DNA from: a bacterium
GTDB taxonomy: Bacteria > Vulcanimicrobiota > Vulcanimicrobiia > Vulcanimicrobiales > Vulcanimicrobiaceae
NCBI GenBank assembly: GCA_021790935.1
Contig: JAJYFL010000004.1
Location: forward strand, 27,142 to 91,141
Length of the DNA stretch: 64,000 nt
Direction of reading: 5' to 3'
The position numbers and the translations under genes were made by a program. The notes beneath the pieces were generated by a model. It searched no databases and was not told where the DNA came from. It worked only from the letters and a program-made list of their open reading frames with translations. Below, piece by piece: positions 32,767 to 41,870 of this stretch. Position 1 is the first letter of the stretch. Each line of letters opens with the position of its first letter.

Positions 32767-33489
32767 ATGAAAACGATGCTCGTAATCGCGACCGCGCTGC
32801 TCCTCGGTACGGCCCCGTTGCCGGCGGGAGCCGCGGTTCCGCCCGTTGATATCACCGTTACCGGGACGGGCAGCGTATCGAACGCCCCAAACGTCGCGAC
32901 CGTCGACGTCGGGGCAACCACGAACGATGCCGTCGCGAACGTCGCCACCTCGCAGAACAACGCCATCTACGAAAAGACCGTCGCCCGGCTCGCTGCGCTG
33001 GGCATCGCTCGCGCCGACGTACGCACGACGTACTACAATCTGAATTACGTGCCGCGACCGAAAACCGAAGGCGCCCCGGCGCAGCCCCAACCATATGCGG
33101 TCCGCTACGGCTACGTGGTCACCCGCAGCATTACCGTAACGGTTCACGACACGAATATCGTCGGCAAGGTCGTCGACGCGTGCGTTGCAGCCGGAGCGAC
33201 GAACGTCAACGGCGTCTCCTTCGGCCTCTCCGACACGCGGGACGCCTACGTACGCGCACTCGGCCGCGCGGTGGACGACGCAAGGACGAAAGCACAGGCC
33301 ATCGCCGCCGCCGCGCACCTGCGCATCGTCGGCGTCAAGTCGATCGACCAAAGCACGGGCTACGCGGGCCGGCCGATGCTGAGCATAGCCGCTGTACGGG
33401 CGGACTCATATGCCGTACAGCCCACCCAGATTCAGCCGAGCAACGTGAACGTGCAGGCGACGGTCACGGCCACGTACGAAGCGCAATAG
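32767..33489 (+). CDS. SIMPL-domain (DUF541) exported protein
   Basis: A 240-residue protein with a signal peptide ([22 protein letters not shown]). The mature part is a SIMPL/DUF541 domain: [60 protein letters not shown] and [19 protein letters not shown]. Such proteins are periplasmic; some interact with signalling proteins, but function is undetermined. The ATG at 32767 is preferred over a GTG 12 bases upstream. A promoter probably lies in the 220-base gap to the ferredoxin gene. It is followed two bases later by the Clp-like gene. Confidence 0.8.
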   Translation: MKTMLVIATALLLGTAPLPAGAAVPPVDITVTGTGSVSNAPNVATVDVGATTNDAVANVATSQNNAIYEKTVARLAALGIARADVRTTYYNLNYVPRPKTEGAPAQPQPYAVRYGYVVTRSITVTVHDTNIVGKVVDACVAAGATNVNGVSFGLSDTRDAYVRALGRAVDDARTKAQAIAAAAHLRIVGVKSIDQSTGYAGRPMLSIAAVRADSYAVQPTQIQPSNVNVQATVTATYEAQ

Positions 33490-33491
33490 AT

Positions 33492-35453
33492 ATGGAGACG
33501 CTTTGCGAGCAGTGCGGGCAGCGCCCCGCTCGCATCTTCGACCCGGTCGCACGGCCCGGGCAGAACAACCTCTGCGAGGCGTGCGCGGGCCGTGCGAACG
33601 CCACCGCAGCGACGCTTCCGCTGCTCGGCATGGCGCTGGGTGCCGCCGCGCTTGTCGCCGGCGGCGCGTTTCTCGTCGACCGGCTCCAGCGCGGCGGCGG
33701 CGAGACGCCTGCGGGCGTCGGCCCGTTCGAGGAGTTTACGCGACGCCTGCGCAGCGCCACGCCGACGCTCTCGGCATTTTCGCGCGACCTGACCGAGCTC
33801 GCGCGGGCGGGCAAACTCGACCCGGTCATCGGCCGTGACACCGAGGTCGAGCGCGTCGTGGCCATCCTCGCGCGCCGCAGCAAGAACAATCCCGTTCTCG
33901 TCGGCGAGCCCGGGGTTGGCAAGACCGCCATCGTCGAAGGCCTCGCGCAGCGCATCGTCGCCGATACGGTTCCGCCGACGCTGCGCAACAAACGCGTGCT
34001 CGCGCTCTCGCTCGGCCCGCTGGTTGCCGGAACGAAGTACCGCGGCGAATTCGAAGGCCGTGTAAAGAAGATCCTGGACGAGGTCCGGCGCGCCTCCCGC
34101 GACGTCATCTTGTTCATCGACGAACTGCACACGCTGGTCGGGGCCGGCGCCGCCGAAGGCTCGCTCGACCTGAGTTCGATGATCAAGCCCGAACTCGCGC
34201 GCGGAGATTTGCAATGCATCGGCGCGACGACCTTCGACGAATACCGCAAATACGTCGAATCCGACGCCGCACTCGAGCGGCGCTTCCAGCCGGTGATGGT
34301 CGAGGAGCCCACCATCGCTCAGACCGCGCGAATTCTCCGCGGCCTGCGCGACGGCTACGCCAAACATCACAACGTCGAGATCCGCGACGACGCGATCGAG
34401 GCAGCCGCCACGCTCTCGGCGCGCTACATCGCCGACCGTTTTCTGCCGGACAAGGCCATCGATTTGATGGACGAGGCCGCCGCGTCGGTAGCGTTGGCCA
34501 ACAAAGGTGCCGTGGCACGACCGCCGGTAACGGCCGAGAACGTCGCGGCCGTCGTAACGAAGTGGACCGGTATCCCGCCGGCTACGCTCTCCGAATCGCA
34601 GGCAAATAACCTGCTCGCGCTTGAAACGACGCTCGCCAAACGTGTCATCGGTCAGAGCGGCGCGATCGCGGCCGTCAGCGAAGCGATTCGCCGCGCGCGT
34701 GCCGGCCTGCACGACCCACGCAAACCGCTAGGAAGTTTTCTGTTCCTGGGTTCGAGCGGCGTCGGCAAGACCGAACTCGCGAAGGCATTGGCAGAGGCGC
34801 TCTTCGGCAGCGAGGCGGCGCTCGTGCGCATCGATCTCTCCGAGTTCACCGAATCGCACACCGTCTCGCGCCTGCTCGGAGCGCCGCCGGGATATCAGGG
34901 GCACGAAGAGGCGGGGCAACTCACGGAACCCGTCCGCCGGCGCCCGTACTGCGTCGTGCTCTTCGACGAACTTGAGAAGGCGCACCCGGACGTCGCCGCG
35001 CTTCTGCTGCAGATTCTCGACGATGGCCGCGTCACCGACGCGAAGGGGCGCACCATCGATTTCCGCCACGCGCTCCTCATCATGACGACCAATCTCGACG
35101 AAGCCGAACTTCCGCTAGCGTTCCGCCCGGAGTTTCTCAACCGCGTCGACGAGACCGTGCGCTTCAACGATCTCGGCGTCGTACAGATCGAGCAGATCGT
35201 GGCGATTCACGTGGACGCATTGGCCGAGCGTTTGGGCGCGCGCAAGGTGACGCTGCGATTATCTGAAGACGCGCGGGCTTTCCTGGCACGCGAAGCGATG
35301 CAGGCCGGCAGCGGCGCGCGCCACGTTCAGCGCACGGTTGCGCGGCACGTAAGCACGCCCTTATCGACGGCGATCCTGCGCGGCGATCTGCGCGCCGGAA
35401 ACGCCGCAGACGTCACGCTCGAGGGTGCGTCTTTGGTCGTGAAAGCGGCATAG
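33492..35453 (+). CDS. Membrane-anchored ClpE/ClpC-like double AAA+ ATPase
   Basis: A 653-residue protein. Residues 1-35 form a zinc-finger-like CEQCG...CEACAG pair, as in ClpE. Residues ~43-65 ([21 protein letters not shown]) are one transmembrane helix. D1 has [39 protein letters not shown] and [12 protein letters not shown]2 has [34 protein letters not shown] and [15 protein letters not shown]. There is no ClpB M-domain and no Clp-N domain. The D2 segment between MTTNLD and FRPEFLNR is only seven residues, where Clp proteins usually have about 35 including the ClpP-contact loop, so partner-independent unfolding is likely. Confidence 0.8.
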   Translation: METLCEQCGQRPARIFDPVARPGQNNLCEACAGRANATAATLPLLGMALGAAALVAGGAFLVDRLQRGGGETPAGVGPFEEFTRRLRSATPTLSAFSRDLTELARAGKLDPVIGRDTEVERVVAILARRSKNNPVLVGEPGVGKTAIVEGLAQRIVADTVPPTLRNKRVLALSLGPLVAGTKYRGEFEGRVKKILDEVRRASRDVILFIDELHTLVGAGAAEGSLDLSSMIKPELARGDLQCIGATTFDEYRKYVESDAALERRFQPVMVEEPTIAQTARILRGLRDGYAKHHNVEIRDDAIEAAATLSARYIADRFLPDKAIDLMDEAAASVALANKGAVARPPVTAENVAAVVTKWTGIPPATLSESQANNLLALETTLAKRVIGQSGAIAAVSEAIRRARAGLHDPRKPLGSFLFLGSSGVGKTELAKALAEALFGSEAALVRIDLSEFTESHTVSRLLGAPPGYQGHEEAGQLTEPVRRRPYCVVLFDELEKAHPDVAALLLQILDDGRVTDAKGRTIDFRHALLIMTTNLDEAELPLAFRPEFLNRVDETVRFNDLGVVQIEQIVAIHVDALAERLGARKVTLRLSEDARAFLAREAMQAGSGARHVQRTVARHVSTPLSTAILRGDLRAGNAADVTLEGASLVVKAA

Positions 35454-35482
35454 GTCTCATCGCCAGGCTTGACACACGGGCC

Positions 35483-36316
35483 TCACTTCGTGAGCCACGC
35501 ATATCGCTGGAAGTTGAACGTGACCGTTGCCTGCCCGGGAGCCATTCCGGAGCCTTGAACCTGGATCTCGCCGATCAAGACATTCGTAAAGACATATTTC
35601 GTGCCGGGCGTGAGCAGAGTGACGTGCTTGAGGGGATGACCTTCGAAAGCCCATCTCTGCAGCATTGCCACTTGCGAGCCGAGGGTGGCGCTGAACGTCA
35701 ATTGTGACGCCCGTCTATTCGAGGTGTTAAGGCTCCAGGAGCCCACCACGATCGGTCTCAATTGCGGAAAGCAGATCAGCGGGCTGGCGTCCGCCGCCGG
35801 ACATGGCGCCGTATACGTGGTGCCGCCCTGCGTCGTCTCCTCGATCCTCGCGGAACTCAGTGTGAATTGGGCAGTCGTTTGGTTCCCCGAGCTGTTGATG
35901 GAGAACGACGAGACGCTTGCATTCCTGAGCGTGAACGTCTCGTTGGGCGTCTTGAGTACGACCGTTGCCTCGAGGCGGTTCGCGGCGGCATCTTGCTGGA
36001 GGAATCGCGAAGTCTTGTCAAGCGGCACCGTCACGTTGGCCGTCATTTTGACCGGCGAGATACCGAAGCGTGAGGCACTCATGCCGCTCTGGCCTCCCGA
36101 ACCGACGGAGGTGGAGGTCGACCAATTCAAGACGGCGACGGCACCATGTCCCTTGACGGAGAGGGTCGCTCCCGAGCTGAAGGACGGCGCGGAGTTGAAT
36201 CTTGGAAAGACGGGGCTCGGGCGTCGTCCGAGCTGCGGAGGGCCTGGAGCCGCGTTGCTCGCCAAGGGCGGCGAAGTGGCCAGCATGCAGATCAGCAGAA
36301 TCAGAAAATTACGCAT
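35483..36316 (-). CDS. Exported beta-rich protein of unknown function
   Basis: A 277-residue protein with a signal peptide (MRNFLILLICMLATSPPLAS). The body is Ser/Thr-rich with alternating beta patterns; the end GHPLKHVTLLTPGTKYVF and TNVLIGEIQVQGSG...VTFNFQRYAW faintly resembles Hcp/tail-tube-like folds, where a final strand ends in a Trp/Tyr core. That resemblance is weak and secretion makes it unlikely. A gene 6 bases downstream (upstream in reading) encodes another exported protein. Confidence 0.5.
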   Translation of the reverse strand: MRNFLILLICMLATSPPLASNAAPGPPQLGRRPSPVFPRFNSAPSFSSGATLSVKGHGAVAVLNWSTSTSVGSGGQSGMSASRFGISPVKMTANVTVPLDKTSRFLQQDAAANRLEATVVLKTPNETFTLRNASVSSFSINSSGNQTTAQFTLSSARIEETTQGGTTYTAPCPAADASPLICFPQLRPIVVGSWSLNTSNRRASQLTFSATLGSQVAMLQRWAFEGHPLKHVTLLTPGTKYVFTNVLIGEIQVQGSGMAPGQATVTFNFQRYAWLTK

Positions 36317-36322
36317 TCCAAA

Positions 36323-37405
36323 TCACCGGTGCGGCAGTGCAGAGTACCAGCGCTCGGCCAGGCGCCGCGTGATGCCCTCGCATGCAGACGATGTCTTGCC
36401 GAACGGTGCCGCGCAGAACACGTCGCCGACAAACGGTCCGCGAGCGAACTGCAACTCGAAATAACTCCCCTTGCTCCCCTCTTCGAAGGCCGAGCGCTTA
36501 CCGGTCAGCCCAGGATGCAGGCCACCCTTTCTCTTGGCATCGTTGATGAAACTCTGCACCCAGGAACTCGCCCCGGAAGGCGAGGCGAAGCGAAACAGGA
36601 CGACGCTCACGTCGTTCTGCGGCACGTTGCCCGGCCGATAGGTGCGCGTAAGCAGCGTTCCCAACCCATCGCGCTGCAGCGTGCGCAGCGTCTGCTGGGG
36701 ATTGTGGCTGCTATCTTCCACCGCCCACGCCGCGGCGGGAACGCTCGTCGTCCCGACCACGCGCCACGGCGCAGCGCGCGACGAGGGCAGCAGCGCCGCC
36801 TCCGGCGCGGAGAGCGCCGGTGCGTGCAGGTGCCCCGCGAGAAGCGCTCGAGTCCGCTGCGAAACCGGGCGGAAGAGCCCCGCAAGGGTACTCGCAGTCC
36901 AGGGTTTGCGGTCGATCAAAGCAACGCGCCCGACCGCCTGTCCGATGCGCCAGCGCAGCGTGAGCTCCGTCAGTTTGCCCGACGTTTTCCGCGAGTAGCG
37001 CCACTGGCTCGCATCGACGCGCGGGCCTGCAATCGTTCGGCCGCGATCGTCGACGCGCGAGTAACGCGCGTAGGCGGCTTGCGCTTGCGCAGAGTTGCCG
37101 AGGACGACGACGGTACTATCGATTTCGGCGCCGGCGCGCTCGGCGTCGGGGCCGACGTAATCGTACAGCTGCACGGCCTCCGCGACCGGCAGCGGTCCTG
37201 CCTCCAGGCCGAGGTTGAATTGCGGCAGGACGGGCCAGAAATCGCTTCCGCCCGGCAGTTGTTTCACCTCGCTCCATGTGGTCGCGGCCGCGAGCGCATC
37301 CTGCCCGGCGATGGTTGCGCCTCTGGCAGCCGAAGCGCACACAACGCCGGCGCTGGTGACGAACGCGAAAAGAGCCAGCGAGCAAAGAACCTTACGCTGA
37401 AGCAT
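36323..37405 (-). CDS. Exported protein of unknown function
   Basis: A 360-residue protein, starting MLQRKVLCSLALFAFVTSAG with a signal peptide ending ASAARG. A GGAG six bases before the ATG at 37405 supports this start over a frame that continues upstream through unrelated DNA. Repeated lipocalin-like pieces (LYDYVGPDAERAGAEIDSTV, FRFASPSGASSWVQSFINDA, YFELQFARGPFVGDVFCA) resemble the DUF-type exported proteins of ligand-binding or surface type. I recognise no family. Seven bases separate it from the next exported protein gene. Confidence 0.55.
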   Translation of the reverse strand: MLQRKVLCSLALFAFVTSAGVVCASAARGATIAGQDALAAATTWSEVKQLPGGSDFWPVLPQFNLGLEAGPLPVAEAVQLYDYVGPDAERAGAEIDSTVVVLGNSAQAQAAYARYSRVDDRGRTIAGPRVDASQWRYSRKTSGKLTELTLRWRIGQAVGRVALIDRKPWTASTLAGLFRPVSQRTRALLAGHLHAPALSAPEAALLPSSRAAPWRVVGTTSVPAAAWAVEDSSHNPQQTLRTLQRDGLGTLLTRTYRPGNVPQNDVSVVLFRFASPSGASSWVQSFINDAKRKGGLHPGLTGKRSAFEEGSKGSYFELQFARGPFVGDVFCAAPFGKTSSACEGITRRLAERWYSALPHR

Positions 37406-37567
37406 CCCACTCTCCATCCGGCACCTACTGCGCGGACAAGCGCGCTCGCGCGGAGCCGTGCCGGTCGCTTTGGCGCCCCGCCTTAGGCCTCCTCTGTCCC
37501 CGGGCTTCGTGGTGCTGCAACGTACGCGCTCCATCAATCTCGCCGGGACCACGTTCGAAGACGGCGC

Positions 37568-37696
37568 AACCGGTACCCGTGCATCGGAGCAGCCGAGGAT
37601 CACCGCGAACGGCTCCTGGCCCCAAGCGAGTTCGGCTTGCCTAATGGCGGCCATCCCTGCAGCGAAGCGGAGGTTGCCCTCGAGCAGCAGGTCGAG
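37568..37696 (-). pseudogene. Beta-carbonic anhydrase fragment
   Basis: A reading frame gives LDLLLEGNLRFAAGMAAIRQ then WGQEPFAVILGCSDARVPV. LLEGNxRFAAG and the Zn-binding CSDARVP motif are hallmarks of beta-carbonic anhydrase (with Cys-Asp-Arg). The match stops right after CSDARVP, an in-frame stop lies upstream, and the second Zn-binding His/Cys motif is absent. It is a short relic about 42 residues long. It lies between two unrelated genes. Confidence 0.7.
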
Positions 37697-37832
37697 GCAG
37701 GCCTAGGCGGTCTCCGGCATACGGCCCGGATTGCTGGCGCCAGTCGTCTCGGCGTCCTCCACCCGCTGGAGAAGCGCGGGAGCGTGCGAAGGCACGCCGC
37801 TCCCGCAAACTTACCTCACCGCGTTGCGGGCT

Positions 37833-38024
37833 TCACCCGCCAACGCGAAAATGCGTGATGTAACTCCATAATCCAAAAACTCTGAGCAACCAGATGACGA
37901 CGAAGATCACCACGACGGCATTCAACAGGGACTTTATCGAACCAGCCATCGGTATGAAGCTGTTAATCAGCCAGAGAAGAACTCCAACGACTACGAGAAC
38001 TATGACGACTTGGATTAGTGCCAC
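37833..38024 (-). CDS. Thivi_2564-family small membrane protein
   Basis: A 63-residue protein with two hydrophobic segments: ALIQVVIVLVVVGVLLWLIN and LNAVVVIFVVIWLLRVFGLW, separated by SFIPMAGSIKSL. This is the pattern of the small Thivi_2564-type membrane proteins widespread in Proteobacteria and others; function is unknown. GTG start, 4 bases after GGAGGTGGG. The gene ends close to a truncated carbonic anhydrase fragment. Confidence 0.65.
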   Translation of the reverse strand: MALIQVVIVLVVVGVLLWLINSFIPMAGSIKSLLNAVVVIFVVIWLLRVFGLWSYITHFRVGG

Positions 38025-38126
38025 GACCCACCTCCCCTATATTGCGAAGAGCGCCTAGCTCGGCTGCCTAGCCGGACGTTCTAGTCTACCCCGAATAGGG
38101 ACGTTTCTCACGCGCGCCCACGCACG

Positions 38127-38651
38127 TCACAAAATAGATTCGATCGCCCGTTTGATCTCGGGGCGCGTCATCTCGCCGATCTCAATCTTCTTTATCACGC
38201 CGTCCCGCTCGATGAAAACGTGTACGGGCAAGCCGTTGACGCGGTACTGGCCTTCCAACTCGCCGCTATCGACGACGATCGGATAGACGAGGCCGTATTT
38301 CTCGCGAAACTCGTTGGCATTCGCCGCGTTCTCGAGCTCGTCGACGCCGATCACCAACAAGCCGTCTTTCGAAAATTTCTTCTGCAGCGCGTTGATCGTC
38401 GGTGCTTCCTCGTTGCACGGGGGGCACCAAGACGCGAAAAAGTTCAAATAAACCGGCCTCCCGCGTAGCGACGCTGAATCGAGCGTGCCGCCGGTCGACA
38501 GCGGATCGCTGAAGCGCGGAGCGTCTTGGCCGACCTCGGCGATCGAGGAGGCGCCCGGGGCCGATCCCCCCGTCGTGCCCGTCCCGCGGCTGCAGCCCGC
38601 CAGGGCCGCCAGCAACGCAGCCACCGCAAGCAACGCAATCGGTCGACGCAT
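38127..38651 (-). CDS. TlpA/ResA-like thioredoxin lipoprotein
   Basis: A 174-residue protein. Signal peptide with lipobox ALAGCSRG (Cys ~20). A thioredoxin-like fold follows, with active site FFASWCPPCNEEAPT and the cis-Pro region GLPVHVFIERDGVI. Such proteins reduce cytochrome c apo-protein cysteines or other periplasmic disulfides. ATG at 38651, with AGGAG eight bases upstream. It lies 16 bases after ribF, downstream of the translation cluster; no cytochrome maturation gene is in the window. Confidence 0.85.
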   Translation of the reverse strand: MRRPIALLAVAALLAALAGCSRGTGTTGGSAPGASSIAEVGQDAPRFSDPLSTGGTLDSASLRGRPVYLNFFASWCPPCNEEAPTINALQKKFSKDGLLVIGVDELENAANANEFREKYGLVYPIVVDSGELEGQYRVNGLPVHVFIERDGVIKKIEIGEMTRPEIKRAIESIL

Positions 38652-38667
38652 CAATGCTCTCCTGCTG

Positions 38668-39582
38668 CTAGCCGTATGACGGGAACGCCACCGCGTTTTG
38701 GTCTTCGTTCATCTGCTTGAGAAGCGCCGCAACGTCGTCGTACTTGCGCTGCTCGCGGATGTAGCGCAGATCCCGTATGACGAGCTCGCGCCCGTATATC
38801 GTTTCGTGAAAATCGCGCAACCACGTTTCGATCGTTCGCGACGAGCCGTCGAACGTTGGGTTCGTGCCGATCGAAACCAGCGCCGGCCGATCGCAGCCGT
38901 CGTAGCGCGCGGTCGCAGCGTATACGCCATCCTTGGGCAGCAGTTTGGAGGGCGGCTCGAGGTTGGCGGTCGGGAAGCCGAGGTCGTGCCCGCGACCGGC
39001 ACCGAGCACCACGCGGCCTCGCAGTTCGTAACTGTGCCCGAGCAGCCGGTCGGCATCACCGGTACGGCCCTCGCCGACGAGCCTACGAATCCGCGTGCTG
39101 GAGATGCGCTCCCCGCCCTCCGTGGTGTCGGCAACGCGCACGAGCGCTACTCCGCGTTCCGCGAAGAAGCGCGCCATGAGTGCGGTATCGCCCGCGCGCT
39201 CGTGCCCAAACCGAAAGTGCTCGCCGACGACGACGCCGCGCACGCCCAGACCCCCGATCAGGACGTCGCGCAAAAAATCTTCGGCGATCCGCGAGGCCAC
39301 CGAAGCATCGAACGGTATGAGAAAGCATTCCTCGAACCCGTAGCGCGCGAAGAGATCGACGCGCTCCTCGCGCGTGCAGATGAGCGGCGGCTGGGAGTCC
39401 GGGCGCAAGTATGACGAGGGATGATTTGAAAAAGTGAGCACGCCCGCTCGCCACCCCGGCTTGCGCAGGCGCAGCGTCTCCCGCGCGATATCCTGGTGCC
39501 CGCGATGCATGCCGTCGAAGAAGCCGATCGCCAAGACGAGCGGGTCGCCGGCATCGCGCTGGAGCGCGTGGCGAACGTTCAC
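38668..39582 (-). CDS. ribF: Bifunctional riboflavin kinase/FAD synthetase
   Basis: A 304-residue protein producing FMN and FAD. The N-terminal nucleotidyltransferase has LAIGFFDGMHRGHQDIAR and VVVGEHFRFGHERAGD, and ISSTRIRRLVGEG is the FAD synthetase signature; the C-terminal kinase has GRVVLGAGRGHDLGFPTANL and GTNPTFDGSS. It begins with a GTG overlapping the truB stop (GTGA). Typical bacterial truB-ribF arrangement. Confidence 0.93.
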   Translation of the reverse strand: MNVRHALQRDAGDPLVLAIGFFDGMHRGHQDIARETLRLRKPGWRAGVLTFSNHPSSYLRPDSQPPLICTREERVDLFARYGFEECFLIPFDASVASRIAEDFLRDVLIGGLGVRGVVVGEHFRFGHERAGDTALMARFFAERGVALVRVADTTEGGERISSTRIRRLVGEGRTGDADRLLGHSYELRGRVVLGAGRGHDLGFPTANLEPPSKLLPKDGVYAATARYDGCDRPALVSIGTNPTFDGSSRTIETWLRDFHETIYGRELVIRDLRYIREQRKYDDVAALLKQMNEDQNAVAFPSYG

Positions 39583-40472
39583 ACGAACACCTTACGTGGA
39601 GCGAGCAACGCCCCGCGCATCTCGCCGATGCCGACCAGCGTGCGCGATTCGTCGCGCACGAAGACATGCTTCGCACCCGAACCGGCGGGCAGCGGCACGA
39701 AACGTCCGGCACGGAAATCCGCCGACCCGCGCAGGTCGAGCACGATGGTCGGAAACGGAATGATGTTCTCCGGAGGGATAAGCGCTTCCGATGGCCGGTC
39801 CGCGATCTCCTCGAGCGTCCAGCTCTCGCACAGCACGAACGGTCCCGACCCTTCGCGTACGAGCGCACCCATATGCGCCGGCACGCCGATCGCCGTTCCG
39901 AGGTCTTCGCACAGCGTTCGCACGTAGGTACCTTCACCGCACGCTACGCGCAGGCGCGCGACGGCACACGTGCTCGTCGCGGGATGGCGCTCGACCCCGA
40001 GCAGCGAGATCGCGTAGACGGTTACGGGCCTGCGTTTCCGATCGACCGTCTTGCCTTCTCGCGCCAACTCGTAGAGCCGGCGCCCTTCGTGGTGCACCGC
40101 GCTATACATCGGCGGCGACTGCTCGATCCTCCCGATAAACCGCGGCAACGCATCGCACAGACGGCGCTCCCAGTCCTCCGGAACGGGCCCGGTCTCCAGC
40201 GTCTCGCCAAGCGCGTCGCCGGTCGCCGTCGATCGCCCGAGCACGATTGTGCAGACATACGCCTTCCGGCGATCCTCTAACAGCGCGATCAAGCGCGTGG
40301 CTTTGCCGACCGCAATCGGCAACACGCCCGCCGCCTGTGGATCGAGCGTCCCAAGATGCCCGACCGGGATTTTTCGGTCGCGCGCGTACACACAATAGAT
40401 CCGTCGCAGGCGCGCCGCCACATGCGCCGAGCTCGGGCCGGCCGGCTTGAACACGTTGACGAACCCTAACAC
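39579..40472 (-). CDS. truB: tRNA pseudouridine-55 synthase
   Basis: A 297-residue enzyme making pseudouridine-55 in tRNA. FVNVFKPAGPSSAHVAARL, GHLGTLDPQAAGVLPIAVG (with catalytic Asp) and VACGEGTYVRTLCEDLG identify TruB, and RIEQSPPMYSAVHHEGRRLY is also present. The GTG at 40472 places the start just after the nrnA stop; a longer frame would overlap nrnA. The C-terminal PUA-like portion is short. Confidence 0.92.
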   Translation of the reverse strand: MLGFVNVFKPAGPSSAHVAARLRRIYCVYARDRKIPVGHLGTLDPQAAGVLPIAVGKATRLIALLEDRRKAYVCTIVLGRSTATGDALGETLETGPVPEDWERRLCDALPRFIGRIEQSPPMYSAVHHEGRRLYELAREGKTVDRKRRPVTVYAISLLGVERHPATSTCAVARLRVACGEGTYVRTLCEDLGTAIGVPAHMGALVREGSGPFVLCESWTLEEIADRPSEALIPPENIIPFPTIVLDLRGSADFRAGRFVPLPAGSGAKHVFVRDESRTLVGIGEMRGALLAPRKVFV

Positions 40473-40482
40473 GATCCCCCGT

Positions 40483-41463
40483 TCACAACCCTTCGGCAAC
40501 GAGCGCGTCGTCGACCGCTTTCAGCGCATCTGCGACCGAACCACGGAAGGTCAGGCCGGAAGCGCGAAAGTGTCCGCCGCCGCCCAAACGCGCGGCCGCC
40601 GACTGCACGTTGACGCGCCCGCTGCTCCGCAGGCTGACGCGCACCTCACCGTCGAACGCCTTGAAGAGCGCCGCGACCTCGACGTGCTCGATGGAACGCA
40701 GATGGTTCACGATCTCCTCCGTATCTTCCCCGTCGGCACCGCAGCGCTCGAGCATCTCATCGTCGATGCAAGCCCAGATGTAGCGGCCTTCGTGCGCGAC
40801 CTGCGCCGCGTCGATGGCGCGCCCGAGCAACCGCATCGCCGGCCATCGCTTGTTGGCAAATATCTGTTCGGTTATGAGTTCCTTATCCGCGCCCGCGAGC
40901 ATCAGTTCGGCAGAGAGTCGCAGCACGTCGGGAGTGGTGTTGCTGTGCATGAAGCCGCCGGTATCGGTCATGATCGTAGCCAGCAGGTTGGTGGCAATAT
41001 CGCGGTCGATCTCGATATCGAGTCCGCGCAGGAGGCGCATCACGCAGGTACCTGTCGAACACTCCGACGGTAGCACGTAATTAAGCTTGCCGAAGTGCGA
41101 GTTTCCCAAGTGATGGTCGATATCGAGCATATTTTCGCGGGAGATCGGCGGTAGAAACTCGCCCGCTCGTGAAAAGTCGCTCATGTCGCAAAAGACCCAA
41201 AGCGTATCGGCCGGAAGATCGGCGGGAACGGAACGCGAAACGAACTCCGCTTCGCGAAGAAAGCGTAGATTTCGCGGCACCTCGTCCTGCTGAAAATAGT
41301 GGACGCGTTTGCCGATCTTCTTGAGCGCGAGTCCAAGCCCGAAGCCCGCTCCCAAGGTGTCGCCGTCCGGTTTCACATGACTGACCATCACGAAAGCGGA
41401 GCGCCGGCGCAACTCCGCGACTACTTCCTCCGTCGTGGCGGCTCCGGCGCGTTCGTCAATCAT
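40483..41463 (-). CDS. nrnA: DHH-family phosphoesterase (NrnA-like)
   Basis: A 326-residue DHH/DHHA1 phosphoesterase. The N-terminal motif is VMVSHVKPDGDTLGAG, with CDMSD, then MLDIDHHLGNSHFGKLNYV (DHH motif) and the C-terminal GRVNVQSAAARLGGGGHFRASG (DHHA1). NrnA-type proteins hydrolyse short oligoribonucleotides and 3'-phosphoadenosine phosphate. The position between rbfA and truB is the common one. Start ATG 41463, overlapping the rbfA stop by 8 bases. Confidence 0.9.
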   Translation of the reverse strand: MIDERAGAATTEEVVAELRRRSAFVMVSHVKPDGDTLGAGFGLGLALKKIGKRVHYFQQDEVPRNLRFLREAEFVSRSVPADLPADTLWVFCDMSDFSRAGEFLPPISRENMLDIDHHLGNSHFGKLNYVLPSECSTGTCVMRLLRGLDIEIDRDIATNLLATIMTDTGGFMHSNTTPDVLRLSAELMLAGADKELITEQIFANKRWPAMRLLGRAIDAAQVAHEGRYIWACIDDEMLERCGADGEDTEEIVNHLRSIEHVEVAALFKAFDGEVRVSLRSSGRVNVQSAAARLGGGGHFRASGLTFRGSVADALKAVDDALVAEGL

Positions 41464-41827
41464 GCGAAGGTTCCACCGGCGCGGCGCCGCGCGTATCGTT
41501 GCGTAACTTCTGCGCGAGTACGATCGCGCGTTCGACGGAGCGGTCCTCGACGAACTGCAGCTCCGGTACGTGTCGCAAAACGATCTGATGTCCGAGTTCG
41601 CCGCGCAAGAACTTGCTCGCGTGTTCGAGTGCGTCCATCGACTGGCGCGCGACGTGCCGGTCGCCGATGATCGAGACGAAGACCTTGCAGTGGTGCAGGT
41701 CCTGTGTGATCTCGGCGCGCGTTACCGTCACAAATCCCAAGCGCGGGTCCTTGAGCTCGCGGGAGATCAACGTCCCGAGCACGCGGCGGATCTCGTTGTC
41801 GATCCGCTGCATACGCTGCTGCTTCAT
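41456..41827 (-). CDS. rbfA: 30S ribosome-binding factor
   Basis: A 123-residue KH-like cold-shock factor. IDNEIRRVLGTLISRELKDP, FVTVTRAEITQDLHHCKVFV and KFLRGELGHQIVLRHVPELQFV are the full RbfA signature. It assists 16S rRNA 5' processing and 30S maturation. It lies between infB and nrnA, 43 bases after infB. Confidence 0.93.
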   Translation of the reverse strand: MKQQRMQRIDNEIRRVLGTLISRELKDPRLGFVTVTRAEITQDLHHCKVFVSIIGDRHVARQSMDALEHASKFLRGELGHQIVLRHVPELQFVEDRSVERAIVLAQKLRNDTRGAAPVEPSHD

Positions 41828-41870
41828 CGATGCTTCGATGCACTTAGCATAACGCGAGGGGCATCCAGCC

